DNA of 41,369 nt from Bacillota bacterium (GCA_023433945.1 JAEYTP010000010.1:1-41369), one strand, 5' to 3'; shown: positions 16,206-24,929, counted from the first letter of the stretch. Numbers and translations: made by a program. The notes: generated by a model from the sequence alone, not told the origin.

Positions 16206-16234
16206 AATATAGTAACTTTATACAATTATGTTAA
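16206..16234 (-). promoter_or_regulatory. Candidate promoter for the 16074-7751 operon
   Basis: On the minus strand TTAACA (16229-16234) and TATATT (16206-16211) are separated by exactly 17 bases, leaving a leader of about 125 bases before the oxidoreductase start. The 16075-16418 gap otherwise holds only the terminator of the gene to its right. The area is very AT-rich, so chance matches are likely. Confidence 0.35.
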
Positions 16235-16311
16235 CATTTTAGTGCAATTTAAACAATATCCAATTTAGTGTTTTTTATTAAATAATACAACATATAGGGT
16301 TTATAAAAAGC

Positions 16312-16370
16312 TACAAAAAATGCACCTCAAATGTTTAGCTTTTCACTGAATTAAAAACATTTAAGATGCT
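16312..16370 (-). terminator. Terminator of the iron-sulfur flavoprotein gene
   Basis: An imperfect 15-bp stem (arms 16322-16335 and 16355-16369, loop near AGCTTTTCACTG) is followed on the minus strand by ATTTTTTGTAGC. It lies about 50 bp past the stop at 16419. Its ATGCACCTCAAATGTT arm resembles the terminator at 27925-27979. Confidence 0.75.
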
Positions 16371-16418
16371 TAATACTTTGATTCTTTTCATGATCAAAAT
16401 AATACAACAACGTCAATC

Positions 16419-17804
16419 TTAATCCCTTTTCTGATGTATATACTTCTGAAATGGCTGTACCATTGAAGGGAGAATCTGGTTGTTATAAATCTCTTTTCTG
16501 AAAGAAGGTATCTTCACCATAAGGGCAAAAATACTATTCCTAATCCTGCTCATATACTTCCTATGCGGAAAATCAAATATGCCTGAAGCTTTATAAGCCT
16601 TATAATCGGCCACAAATGGAAATCTAATGTCTCCATATATATCATCTCTGAATATTTTAGCACCTGCAACGCCCAAGAAATTAGCTGGTTTGATATATTT
16701 GAGATCAGATAGCTTAACGGCATTCTGGGCCAGAGCTTCTAGCTGGCTATCCAGCAGCTCGCTTGTTTGCACCTCGTCAGTTATAAATGCTACTAAATTT
16801 GACTGCTGCCATTGTACAAAAGCATCCAAAATCTGTCGTAGATTAGCATTTTGGCTTAGAGCACCTGATAATATAAATGCGATTTGCTTGCCTGAGAGTG
16901 ATGGTGTATGGGTATTGAAAAACGCTCTGTCCAAGAAACGCTTAAAATCAGATGATAAGTATCTGTTTTTGATAGTTCCTGCAAAAATAATAATATCAGC
17001 AGTTTTAAGCTTTTCGTTATAGACTTTGGTGTAATCATCCTTTCCTTCATACACGCATGAATAATCATAACCGCACTTCATGCAGCCAAGACAGCCACCC
17101 TTTATGCCAAAGTCTGCGATAGTTAACAATTCAACATTTTGAGTAAAGCAATCCTTAAACTTATATACCATGTTTTTAACATTTTTATTTTCAAGATTCT
17201 CTGCTACAATTACAATCTTTTTATTCTTGGTATCTAATTCTAATTTGGTTGGTAATGGTGTGTAGTCAACAGGTATGTACTTTACTTGAGAATAATTTTT
17301 TGAGAAGGATACCTTATCCTTGATGCAATTAATGAAATGCTGCATAAAATTAATAAGATTTTGCCTTATCTGCTGGTTCTCGATATCATACATCTTAGGT
17401 GAGAAATAATCTACAAATACCATATCTAGATCATCACAAACTGCATTTATATAATTGGTTGCTGTATGGTCGTAAAAATGTATCGAGGTAGTAAGTGCAA
17501 AAGCATATTTCCCTGCGAATGCGGGCTGAACACCTCTTTCAAATACCAGGTCAATAAACCTCTGATAATTTGAATGTGCTGTAAAAACGTATAAAGGAAA
17601 TGCCCATATTACGCCATCACAATTCTTTATATCATGCATAATGGAATCAAACAGTTGACTATCCTTTTCAATCTTATTAATAAGCTGGGCAACATTGATG
17701 TACTTAAACTCATGCTGCTTAAAATTTGCTTCAATAAACCTTATGTACCCCATCGTTACACTTATATCCCCCTTAGGGCTTCCATTTAGCACCACAAACT
17801 TCAT
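16419..17804 (-). CDS. Two-domain iron-sulfur flavoprotein / NAD(P)H-dependent FMN reductase
   Basis: This 461-residue protein holds two flavodoxin-like folds. The first starts MKFVVLNGSPKG, an FMN phosphate loop, and carries WAFPLYVF (68-75). The second (about 196-370) restarts with KKIVIVAENL and contains the compact motif GGCLGCMKCGYDYSC (Cys238, 241, 244, 250), as in archaeal and clostridial iron-sulfur flavoproteins, which pass electrons between ferredoxin and FMN. A basic tail of about 90 residues follows. The first domain has lost the cysteine motif, suggesting duplication and specialisation. The start has AAAGGAAGAG. It is transcribed away from the TetR gene at 18012 across twin operators, so repression by that TetR is likely. 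Its substrate may be a quinone, nitro compound or other electrophile. Confidence 0.8.
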   Translation of the reverse strand: MKFVVLNGSPKGDISVTMGYIRFIEANFKQHEFKYINVAQLINKIEKDSQLFDSIMHDIKNCDGVIWAFPLYVFTAHSNYQRFIDLVFERGVQPAFAGKYAFALTTSIHFYDHTATNYINAVCDDLDMVFVDYFSPKMYDIENQQIRQNLINFMQHFINCIKDKVSFSKNYSQVKYIPVDYTPLPTKLELDTKNKKIVIVAENLENKNVKNMVYKFKDCFTQNVELLTIADFGIKGGCLGCMKCGYDYSCVYEGKDDYTKVYNEKLKTADIIIFAGTIKNRYLSSDFKRFLDRAFFNTHTPSLSGKQIAFILSGALSQNANLRQILDAFVQWQQSNLVAFITDEVQTSELLDSQLEALAQNAVKLSDLKYIKPANFLGVAGAKIFRDDIYGDIRFPFVADYKAYKASGIFDFPHRKYMSRIRNSIFALMVKIPSFRKEIYNNQILPSMVQPFQKYIHQKRD

Positions 17805-17914
17805 AATATACTCTTCCTTTCAATAACACATTAATCCTTAATTTGATATAGGGCAGTAGCTTATCCTTTAAAAGTCTTTATTTTTCCTTAAGTCATATCC
17901 TCCCTATCTCAAAT

Positions 17915-17929
17915 GTTGACACTGTAAAC
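17915..17929. promoter_or_regulatory. TetR operator, left copy
   Basis: GTTGACACTGTAAAC is a near-palindrome (GTTNACA-C-TGTNAAC) almost identical to the reverse complement of the right copy. It lies just downstream of the flavoprotein gene's -10, inside its leader, 39 bp centre to centre from the other operator. Confidence 0.7.
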
Positions 17930-17938
17930 TTCAAATAA

Positions 17939-17967
17939 AGTATATATCACTAAGTTTACACTGTCAA
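17939..17967 (-). promoter_or_regulatory. Promoter of the iron-sulfur flavoprotein gene
   Basis: On the minus strand a perfect TTGACA (17962-17967) lies 17 bases from TATACT (17939-17944). The -35 is embedded in the right operator, so bound TetR would block it. Confidence 0.72.
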
Positions 17968-17968
17968 C
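17954..17968. promoter_or_regulatory. TetR operator, right copy
   Basis: GTTTACACTGTCAAC covers the -35 elements of both divergent promoters, so one bound regulator would shut both genes. This is the usual arrangement for an autoregulated TetR gene. Confidence 0.72.
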
Positions 17969-17983
17969 ATTTAGTGGTATAAT
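17955..17983 (+). promoter_or_regulatory. Promoter of the tetR gene at 18012
   Basis: TTTACA (17955-17960) and TATAAT (17978-17983) are separated by exactly 17 bases, with the gene starting about 28 bases after the -10. The -35 lies within the right operator. Confidence 0.8.
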
Positions 17984-18011
17984 TTTTGTAGAATTTATAG
18001 GGGGCTTATTA

Positions 18012-18599
18012 ATGGATAGAGATACGTATCATCATGGCGATTTGAAGCAGCAGCTTATAGACAATGGGATTGTACTATTAAACAAAGAGGGTATTGAGGG
18101 CTTTTCTCTAAGAAAGGTAGCAACCTTGTGTGGTGTGAGTCATAACGCTCCATACAAACACTTTAAAGATAAGGAAACCCTAATTAATGAGATAGTTATG
18201 CTGGTTTGGCAAAAGTTTTATATTGCCCTAAAGACTTCAACAGAAAAACCAGGACTGGATGCCAAAACTCAACTGCTGGAAATGGGAAAAGCATATGTAA
18301 AGTTTATGGTAGAAAACCCTGAGTACCTTAAACTTATATTCTTATCGGACAATCCAAGTCCAATAATTGTTCAAGACGGAGAATTCAAATCATGCGAGGA
18401 CTATGCATTTGCAGTATTTAAGAACTGCGCATACAATTGCTTTGATTCAATGAATGTTGACAAAAAGATGTATACTGCTAAAACACTTGCAGCGTGGAGT
18501 ATTGTACACGGAATTGCAGTGCTAATAGTAAAAAAGTCTATAGATTATAGGGATGATTATCTGGAGCTAGTTGAGAAAATGGTTTTAACGAGTTTATAG
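18012..18599 (+). CDS. TetR-family repressor
   Basis: This 195-residue regulator has an N-terminal helix-turn-helix, FSLRKVATLCGVSHNAPYKHF (about residues 31-51), and an all-helical ligand domain ending in a WSIVHGIAVLIV segment typical of the TetR C-terminal WHG-type group. A GGGGG-containing ribosome site precedes the ATG. It diverges from the iron-sulfur flavoprotein, and the 207-bp gap contains two matching palindromes over both promoters, so its main targets are probably itself and that gene. The inducer is unknown; a flavoprotein substrate such as a quinone would be a natural guess. Confidence 0.9.
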   Translation: MDRDTYHHGDLKQQLIDNGIVLLNKEGIEGFSLRKVATLCGVSHNAPYKHFKDKETLINEIVMLVWQKFYIALKTSTEKPGLDAKTQLLEMGKAYVKFMVENPEYLKLIFLSDNPSPIIVQDGEFKSCEDYAFAVFKNCAYNCFDSMNVDKKMYTAKTLAAWSIVHGIAVLIVKKSIDYRDDYLELVEKMVLTSL

Positions 18600-18606
18600 A
18601 AATAGT

Positions 18607-18639
18607 AAGACCCATAAGTATTTCCTACTCATGGGTCTT
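18607..18639 (+). terminator. Terminator-like hairpin after tetR
   Basis: AAGACCCAT (18607-18615) pairs perfectly with ATGGGTCTT (18631-18639), 7 bases after the tetR stop. The downstream T-content is low, so termination may be weak. Confidence 0.6.
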
Positions 18640-18691
18640 GTGATATTATCTTATTGTACTTTTTAATGCTTTGATATTATCTTATAATACT

Positions 18692-18721
18692 AATTGAGCT
18701 TTCTAGTTGTCTAGCTCAATT
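18692..18721 (-). terminator. Terminator-like hairpin after the OYE gene
   Basis: AATTGAGCT (18692-18700) pairs with AGCTCAATT (18713-18721), about 12 bases beyond the OYE stop at 18734 in the minus direction. The following minus-strand sequence is AT-rich without a long T-run. Confidence 0.6.
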
Positions 18722-18733
18722 ACATTATCATAA

Positions 18734-20671
18734 TTATATTTTTCTGATAACTTCATTGGCCTCAGCAATTGCATTCATCGCTCTTCTTGCACGGAAGGCA
18801 TCTCCGATAATATGAACAGGTATTCCCTCTTTATCGCAATACTCACGGATTGCGTCTGCCGCTCTTGATTTTGCTCCCACTGCTGATACCACATAGTCAC
18901 ATGGAATCTCTTGAACTGCTCCCATTATATCCACTACTACGGCATTTTCTTTAATTTCAATACACTTGGCATTGGTTATTGTCTTTACACCTGACTCATA
19001 CAGACTTTCCATAACGCAGATCCTACGCAAATCACCAAGGTCCTTACCCACCATATCGAGCATTTCTACTACCGTAACACTCTCCACATCTTTATGAATG
19101 TATTCAGCAACCTCTAGTCCAACAAGTCCTCCCCCAATAACAACTGTTCTTCCAGATACTTTTTCCACTCCTGCAAGCACATCGTGGGAGTTTGTTACGT
19201 GAGGCATATCAACACCAGGTATTTGCAGCTTAATTGGTGAAGAACCTATAGCCACTATGACTTCATCAGGGTTAATCTCCTTTATAAGTTCCGGTGTAAC
19301 TGGTGTATTTAGTCTGATGTCTATACCTTCTTTAATCGCCTGCTCGCCCATTAAAAGAGCTGCATCTTTCATCTCACCTTTTCTTGGCGCCTCACCAGCA
19401 AGAGCAAACTGTCCGCCCAATGAAGATGATGCTTCACAAAGTACTGGAATATGGCCTCTCTTCTTTAGCTGTATAGCTGATTCCAATCCAGCTACTCCTC
19501 CTCCTGCAATCAATACCTTCTTTGGAGTATCTGTCACCTTGAGCCTGTATTCCTCTTCCCGACCAAGAGCAGGGTTTCTAAGGCAAGTAATAAATGGCAT
19601 TTCGGTGGACACAAAACCGTCATAACATCCCTGGTTACAACCAACACAACGGACTATACTACTTTCTCTTCCCGTCATTGCCTTATTACAGAACTCAGGG
19701 TCTGCAAGCTGTGCACGCCCCATAACCACCATATCAGCCTTATCTTGTGCTAAAATTTCTTCAGCCTGACGAGGATCATTTATTCTTCCTACTGCAATGG
19801 TTACCATTCCTGTTTCTTTTCTTATTCTAGCCACATTTTCTACGTTAAAGCCTCTTGGTAAGTCAATTGGTGGCACTTCATACTTGATGGCTGCACTAGA
19901 GAAATTTCCTCTGGATACATCCAGAACATCCACGCCAGCCTTCTTGGCCATTTTACAGAACTCGATAATCTCTTCAATGGTTAGACCGTTTTCAAGATAA
20001 TCATCATGTGCGTCAATTCTCATGAATAATGGCATATCTTCAGGTATATTTTTTCTAATAGCTTCAATGCATTCAATTGAAAATCGTGCACGGTTCTTTA
20101 GGTCACCACCATATTCATCTGTTCTCTTGTTAAAGTACGGACTAAGAAATGAATGAGGCGTATAATTATGAGCAGCATGAAACTCTATTACATCAAAGCC
20201 CGCTTCTACTGCTCTTCTTGCAGCATCACCAAAAGCCTGTACAGATTCTCTTATGGTCTCAAGACTTGCGCCTGGAAGTGTATACTCCGTCCCCTCAATT
20301 GGCTTAGGGCTAGGGATAATGATCATCTGTTCCCTATCGCTTGCTACTGCAAGTCCACCTAACCACAGCTGAATACCGGCCTTACCGCCGTTTTCATGTA
20401 TGGCATCGACTAACTCCTTAAGTCCTGGTATGTATTTATCTTCACTAATAGCAAGGAATTTCTTTGGAGCAGCTTTACTATACACTGAGCAAACCTCAGT
20501 AAAGTTTAATCCACTTCCACCCTTTACTCTTTCTACTTGATAATCTATAATCTGTTTTGTTACAAATTTGTCCTCTGTAGCCATCTTTGTTCCCATAGCA
20601 GGAAAAACAATTCTGTTTTTTAATTCCACACCTCTAATTTTAATAGGAGTGAATAAATTTTTGTAGCTCAT
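18734..20671 (-). CDS. Old-yellow-enzyme-family Fe-S flavoprotein reductase (2,4-dienoyl-CoA reductase/BaiCD type)
   Basis: This 645-residue enzyme has the FadH/BaiCD/BaiH layout. An N-terminal FMN-binding TIM barrel (1-340) shows VIEFHAAHNY (161-170) and RTDEYGG (183-189). A [4Fe-4S] site is formed by C342-x2-C345-x3-C349-x13-C363. C-terminal FAD and NAD(P) Rossmann domains show AGGGVAG (389-395) and a later VIGGGLVGLEVAEY loop. Such enzymes reduce activated C=C bonds in enoyl-CoAs, enones, steroids or bile acids using NAD(P)H. The ATG 20669-20671 has AGGAGG 7 bases upstream; the longer in-frame start overlaps that site. It is next to a TetR gene and close to an FMN reductase and a pirin, suggesting handling of electrophiles. 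The substrate cannot be told from sequence. Confidence 0.88.
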   Translation of the reverse strand: MSYKNLFTPIKIRGVELKNRIVFPAMGTKMATEDKFVTKQIIDYQVERVKGGSGLNFTEVCSVYSKAAPKKFLAISEDKYIPGLKELVDAIHENGGKAGIQLWLGGLAVASDREQMIIIPSPKPIEGTEYTLPGASLETIRESVQAFGDAARRAVEAGFDVIEFHAAHNYTPHSFLSPYFNKRTDEYGGDLKNRARFSIECIEAIRKNIPEDMPLFMRIDAHDDYLENGLTIEEIIEFCKMAKKAGVDVLDVSRGNFSSAAIKYEVPPIDLPRGFNVENVARIRKETGMVTIAVGRINDPRQAEEILAQDKADMVVMGRAQLADPEFCNKAMTGRESSIVRCVGCNQGCYDGFVSTEMPFITCLRNPALGREEEYRLKVTDTPKKVLIAGGGVAGLESAIQLKKRGHIPVLCEASSSLGGQFALAGEAPRKGEMKDAALLMGEQAIKEGIDIRLNTPVTPELIKEINPDEVIVAIGSSPIKLQIPGVDMPHVTNSHDVLAGVEKVSGRTVVIGGGLVGLEVAEYIHKDVESVTVVEMLDMVGKDLGDLRRICVMESLYESGVKTITNAKCIEIKENAVVVDIMGAVQEIPCDYVVSAVGAKSRAADAIREYCDKEGIPVHIIGDAFRARRAMNAIAEANEVIRKI

Positions 20672-20747
20672 AAACAATCCTCCTGTTCGCATTAAAAATT
20701 AAATACCATCTAGAAATATATTGTTAAAAAAATAACACTTTTGTCTC

Positions 20748-20815
20748 AAACATTTTGTATTATCTTAATCATAATATATCTCAGAATTTAAAGCAATATG
20801 TTTAAAACATTTTGT
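20748..20815. promoter_or_regulatory. Paired AAACATTTTGT motifs upstream of the OYE gene
   Basis: AAACATTTTGT occurs at 20748-20758 and again at 20805-20815. The second copy sits inside a palindrome, AAAACA-TTT-TGTTTT (20804-20818). They lie in the 314-bp gap between the OYE start and the second TetR gene and could be operators for that TetR. Apart from these and the terminator at 20854, the gap shows nothing. Confidence 0.35.
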
Positions 20816-20853
20816 TTTATAATTGTATATATGAATGTTATTTATATAGATAC

Positions 20854-20885
20854 AAAAGACTGCCCCTTATAAGAAAGGCAGTCTT
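20854..20885 (-). terminator. Terminator of the second tetR gene
   Basis: AAGACTGCC pairs with GGCAGTCTT (20877-20885) around a 12-base loop, about 100 bp beyond the stop at 20986. T-runs follow in both directions (TTTTGTAT on minus, CGCTTTTTG on plus), so it may be bidirectional. Confidence 0.78.
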
Positions 20886-20985
20886 CGCTTTTTGTAGTGT
20901 TTTATTAATTATTGAACTTATCTTATCATTTGAGATACTATCTTTTAATTGTTGAAGATATTTATCTTATCAATAGTATCAAGCT

Positions 20986-21558
20986 TTATATTTTTAACAT
21001 TGTTAGAAGTAGCTTGATATAAGCTATTCTGGCTTCTTTACTGCTAGCAAGGGTATCTCTATTTGATGTAATAGGATTATCATCTACCGGATAGTTTATT
21101 GCTGACCAGAATATTATTTGCTTGTAGTCTTTGTCCTTTGTTCCATCCACTAAGTTGTTAAGAATTTGGTTTAAATGCTCGGACAATTCCTCCGATACCT
21201 TTAGAACCTCGATAGAGGTTTCATCCTCTTTCTCTCGTGCATCCCTAAGCAATACAGAAATTCCTGGATATCTGATAATGTACTCCATTATTTCATTTGC
21301 AGCATGTATTAGTTTGTCTTCCATGCCCAACTCATTATTGTCCATAATAGCGATTATGGAATGTGTATTGGCTATATAGAGTTCCTTAGCCTGCCTAAGC
21401 ATTTCATCCTTTGTGCGAAAATAGTAGTTTATAGCACTAACATTGACCCCTGCTTCTTTGGCGATAGCTCTTATAGATATATTTAAAGAACGATTTTTAC
21501 CGATAAGATATAAGGCTCTATCTAAAATTTTCTCCTCTATACTTTTTAGTTCTCTCAT
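20986..21558 (-). CDS. TetR-family transcriptional regulator
   Basis: This 190-residue protein has a canonical N-terminal helix-turn-helix, SIRAIAKEAGVNVSAINYYF (residues 28-47), and an acidic all-helical ligand domain. The start has AGAGGT. It lies between the OYE reductase downstream and the FMN reductase/pirin pair upstream, all on the minus strand. The repeated AAACATTTTGT motifs downstream are candidate operators. Its last third (SAINYPVDDNPITSNRD) carries features I do not recognise. The inducer is unknown. Confidence 0.87.
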   Translation of the reverse strand: MRELKSIEEKILDRALYLIGKNRSLNISIRAIAKEAGVNVSAINYYFRTKDEMLRQAKELYIANTHSIIAIMDNNELGMEDKLIHAANEIMEYIIRYPGISVLLRDAREKEDETSIEVLKVSEELSEHLNQILNNLVDGTKDKDYKQIIFWSAINYPVDDNPITSNRDTLASSKEARIAYIKLLLTMLKI

Positions 21559-21696
21559 GTTTACCTCTTAAGTCTTAAAGCATCTAGATTATGATTTACT
21601 CTTTATCATTCTAATTGAAATGCTTTTTCACTGCAACAAAAAAAATAAAGGAGCGGATATACGAGGAAATACTAGCAGGCACGAGCCGATAGATTA

Positions 21697-22266
21697 TCAT
21701 TTTAAATCCATACGTCTATGGATAAAATCTAAGAAAGCATCTACCTGTTTCTCCAAGAAAGGGTAGCTTTCTTTTAATGCCAGCTTGCCCTGTTGATCTA
21801 TCTGCTGAAATGCATTAGGAATTTTTAGACGCGGCACATTCATCACATCCATATTCAGTAAACTAATAAGAGTCACCAAATGGTCTTGGGCCAAAGCTGT
21901 TCCAGCCATGCTCGTAGAGATTCCGCTTATTGCTGCTGGCTTTCCGTAAAGAACCTGTGTCTCTTTATCACTGGTTCTACGGGATAACCAATCTATGAGG
22001 TTCTTTAGAACACCTGGAAAATAATGATTGTATTCAGGAGTAAAGAACCATATTGCATCAGCTGACTTCACTTCCTCACGCACACGTAAAACAGGTTCAG
22101 GCGTCGGAAATTCAATATCCTCATTCATAAATGGAACATCATGGAAATCTAGCAGCCTAAAATCTGCACGATCTCCTACTATTTCTTTTACCTTTAAGGC
22201 TAATTGCATATTAAAGGATTGGGACCGTAAAGAACCTACAACTGCTAATATTTTTATTTTATTCAA
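21697..22266 (-). CDS. NADPH-dependent FMN reductase / quinone reductase
   Basis: This 189-residue flavodoxin-fold enzyme shows the FMN phosphate loop GSLRSQSFN (11-19) and the family signature FFTPEYNHYFPGVLKNLIDW. These are typical of YhdA/ChrR/ArsH-like NAD(P)H:FMN or quinone reductases. The start is a TTG (22264-22266) preceded by GAGGTGA at good spacing; no nearby ATG in frame is better. It begins 32 bases after the pirin stop and is probably co-transcribed with it. A role in two-electron reduction of quinones or similar electrophiles is inferred. Confidence 0.85.
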   Translation of the reverse strand: MNKIKILAVVGSLRSQSFNMQLALKVKEIVGDRADFRLLDFHDVPFMNEDIEFPTPEPVLRVREEVKSADAIWFFTPEYNHYFPGVLKNLIDWLSRRTSDKETQVLYGKPAAISGISTSMAGTALAQDHLVTLISLLNMDVMNVPRLKIPNAFQQIDQQGKLALKESYPFLEKQVDAFLDFIHRRMDLK

Positions 22267-22298
22267 ATCGTCACCTCAGATAAATTATTCCGTTAATA

Positions 22299-23138
22299 TC
22301 AATATTTAATATCACTTTTTAAAAATGTTCCGTTCTTTAAATCATCGAATGCTTTTATTAATTCTTCCCTCGTATTCATAACGATAGGTCCGCCCCATTC
22401 TACGGGCTCTCCTATAGTTGTAGAGCTTATATATAACACCTGCGCTTTTTTGTCGGTAGCCTTTATCTCTACATGGTCTCCTTCAGTGAGCTTTACAGCT
22501 GTCTTTTCTTTTACTAATTCTCCTCCAATGTATGCATCGCCTAAGAGGGTAAATACCGTAATGGAACGTTCTTTGTCTGAATTAATTACAATTGAAGCGT
22601 TTGGATTAATGTGCAAGTCGTAATAATCCAATGGTAAATATTTGCTTATGAAACCTTTTCTCCCTTCAAATTCACCCGCTAGAAGCCTTAGCTTCCCATT
22701 ATCTAAGGCTATTTCCTCAATTTCTGAATTCTTTATAGCTCGATAAGCAGGGGGGACCATTTTATCCTTAGCAGGAAGATTAAGCCATAGCTGTACACCA
22801 AGCATTCTTTCTGATGCTGGGAGTTGCTCTTCATGCAAAATACCAGAACCGGCTGTCATCCATTGCACTTCACCATCTGAAATGGTATCCTCGTTACCCA
22901 AACTATCCCGATGCGTCATTTTACCACGATAAACATAACTGATTGTTTCAATTCCCCTATGTGGGTGCATGGGAAAACCTGCTGTATAATCATCCGGATT
23001 TGTACTGTCAAAGGAATCGAGCAACAAGAACGGATCGTAATCCTTCACAGTACGGTCATTTAACACCCTCACCAAATTTACGCCGGCCCCATCCCGAGTT
23101 TTAAAACCCTGAATCTGTTGTCTTATTCTTCTTTCCAT
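22299..23138 (-). CDS. Pirin family protein
   Basis: This 279-residue double-cupin protein carries the pirin metal site: FPMHPHRGIETISYV (His58 and His60) and GILHEEQ (His102 and Glu104). The second cupin lacks comparable ligands, as is normal. Bacterial pirins such as YhhW degrade flavonols like quercetin, and others respond to oxidative stress. The start is preceded by AAAGGAT and GAGGAG. With the FMN reductase directly downstream, the pair looks like an aromatic or quinone stress cassette. Confidence 0.92.
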   Translation of the reverse strand: MERRIRQQIQGFKTRDGAGVNLVRVLNDRTVKDYDPFLLLDSFDSTNPDDYTAGFPMHPHRGIETISYVYRGKMTHRDSLGNEDTISDGEVQWMTAGSGILHEEQLPASERMLGVQLWLNLPAKDKMVPPAYRAIKNSEIEEIALDNGKLRLLAGEFEGRKGFISKYLPLDYYDLHINPNASIVINSDKERSITVFTLLGDAYIGGELVKEKTAVKLTEGDHVEIKATDKKAQVLYISSTTIGEPVEWGGPIVMNTREELIKAFDDLKNGTFLKSDIKY

Positions 23139-23304
23139 ATCCTTTAATCTCCTCTCCTAATTTTGATTATATATATTACTTATATACCTTCACTTTAGCA
23201 TGGTCAAACAAACTTTCTTACCTTGTTCTTCAACCCTGACAAAGTTAAGATGCTAATCTCACCTGTTACTTGTTTCTTAATTTAAATAAGTCAATTTATG
23301 TAGA

Positions 23305-24594
23305 TTATTTCGCTTCAGCTTTGCTATGTTCTTCTGCAAACTCAGGGTCACGTATACGACCAACAACAATAATTGCAATTACAAAAAGAACGAATATAAA
23401 AGCGAATGGCAGCCTACGGTCAATGCTTGATAGCCATCCTGCCAAGTAACCAAATGGTGAGGCAAATGCTATCGTAAATGACATAATCAAAGCATTAATA
23501 CGCGCCCGCTCCTCCGGATTGATATTTAGCTGAAGCAATGCATCTTTACGAGGCATTACAAGGGCGCCAGCCACTGCCCCAACAAAAACATAAACAATAA
23601 GAAGCGGTATACTGCCGATTGGCGTCAATATCAGAAGAACCGGGCATGAAGCATACAATACCAAACCAATCCATATTGGTATACGAAATTTTACCGAATC
23701 CAGACGGTGCTGTACTCCTACCATAAAAATAAGCATCACAGCTGCATTCAAAATAGGGAAAAATGCCAAATAACTGTCTGCAATTTTAAGCCTTTGCGTT
23801 ACATATAAGCTAAAGAAATTCGCACTCACAAGGTTTGTTATATGTAATATAACAGAGACACTAATTACTTTCATAATCTCTTTATTCATGAGAACTTTCG
23901 GTATGAGCTCTTTGTATTCATATAGCATCTTCCAAACCGAGACCCCTTTGGTCTCTGTCATTCGAACCTTTCCCTGCCTAGTTTCAGTGCAATGTCTATA
24001 TGTAATAACTACCTTAATCAACATATTAAAAGCGAAAACTAAATATAATACTCGAATAACCGGAACAACGCTAAAGGAATTAATCAGCAATCCCGAAATT
24101 GGCGCAAAAAAGATTGCAACTAGACCACCTATATTCGCCCATGTATACACCCCTACTAAATCTTTGGGATCTGCATCTTCAATCAATAAACAAAACCATG
24201 CTGTTTGGTTAATCTGTTCAAAGCTATTAAATAAGACTGCTATTAAAAATAGCCAAAAGTTATCAGATATCGCCCACACCAAGCAAGCGACACTCCAGCC
24301 AAAGAAGTCCCCCATCATTGTTGTAAATTTTCTGCCCAGCTTATCGGTAATAATGCCACCAAAGAAGGAAAAAAACACTTGAACAAACATAGAAATGGAT
24401 AATATCAGTCCGATTTGAACGTCAGTTATCCCCAATGTGTACATATAGAGTGTGGCAAAAGGTGCAATTAAATTGTAAGGAATTCCCCAAAGAGGTTCCA
24501 TCAAAATTAGGAATCTAGGATTCCCCTTGTTATTTCTCAGTATTTGAATTAGTGGGTGATTTTTCAGGCTTTTTAATTTCTGTACCGTATTCAC
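23305..24594 (-). CDS. Major facilitator superfamily transporter
   Basis: This protein of about 429 residues has twelve predicted helices. It contains the MFS loop between helices 2 and 3 (GGIITDKLGRKFTTMMGDF) and an equivalent in the C-half (MPRKDALLQLNINPEERARI). I place the start at GTG 24592-24594 because GGAG lies 6 bases upstream. The ATG four codons earlier (24606) contains that GGAG and has no ribosome site of its own. The long cytoplasmic N-terminus (LKNHPLIQILRNNKGNPRF) is typical of a clostridial subgroup of unknown substrate. Its upstream region is an unusual 20-bp repeat array. Efflux of a drug or metabolite is most likely. Confidence 0.85.
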   Translation of the reverse strand: MNTVQKLKSLKNHPLIQILRNNKGNPRFLILMEPLWGIPYNLIAPFATLYMYTLGITDVQIGLILSISMFVQVFFSFFGGIITDKLGRKFTTMMGDFFGWSVACLVWAISDNFWLFLIAVLFNSFEQINQTAWFCLLIEDADPKDLVGVYTWANIGGLVAIFFAPISGLLINSFSVVPVIRVLYLVFAFNMLIKVVITYRHCTETRQGKVRMTETKGVSVWKMLYEYKELIPKVLMNKEIMKVISVSVILHITNLVSANFFSLYVTQRLKIADSYLAFFPILNAAVMLIFMVGVQHRLDSVKFRIPIWIGLVLYASCPVLLILTPIGSIPLLIVYVFVGAVAGALVMPRKDALLQLNINPEERARINALIMSFTIAFASPFGYLAGWLSSIDRRLPFAFIFVLFVIAIIVVGRIRDPEFAEEHSKAEAK

Positions 24595-24634
24595 TTTCTT
24601 CTCCATTCTACATGCATATGTATATTTTAAGCTT

Positions 24635-24853
24635 TCGGAATATCTCTAACTATTTCAGTCAATCTCTATGCTGTTCAGACTATTTCTATGCTGTTCCTGT
24701 CGATTTCTAACTTATCAGTCATTCTCTAAGCAGTTCAGTCAATGTCTAACGTATTCAGTCAATCTCTACTGTTTCAGTCAATTTCTATGCTGTTCAGACT
24801 ATTTCTATGCTGTTCCTGTCGATTTCTAACTTATCAGTCATTCTCTAAGCAGT
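24635..24853. repeat. 20-bp tandem repeat, about ten to eleven copies, with higher-order duplication
   Basis: From 24655 ten units follow each other in register (one is 19 bp), of the type TCAGTCAATCTCTATGCTGT. A weaker eleventh precedes them at 24635-24654. Units vary in an ordered way, and a block of consecutive units recurs almost exactly 119 bp later, showing a secondary duplication. The array covers the upstream region of the MFS gene (24594), where its promoter and leader should be. Confidence 0.92.
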
Positions 24854-24929
24854 TCCAGCTATCTTAATTATAACTCGCTGTATTTTTTTGGGTCAATAAG
24901 ACGCACGTACTTATTTAAATAAAACAGTA

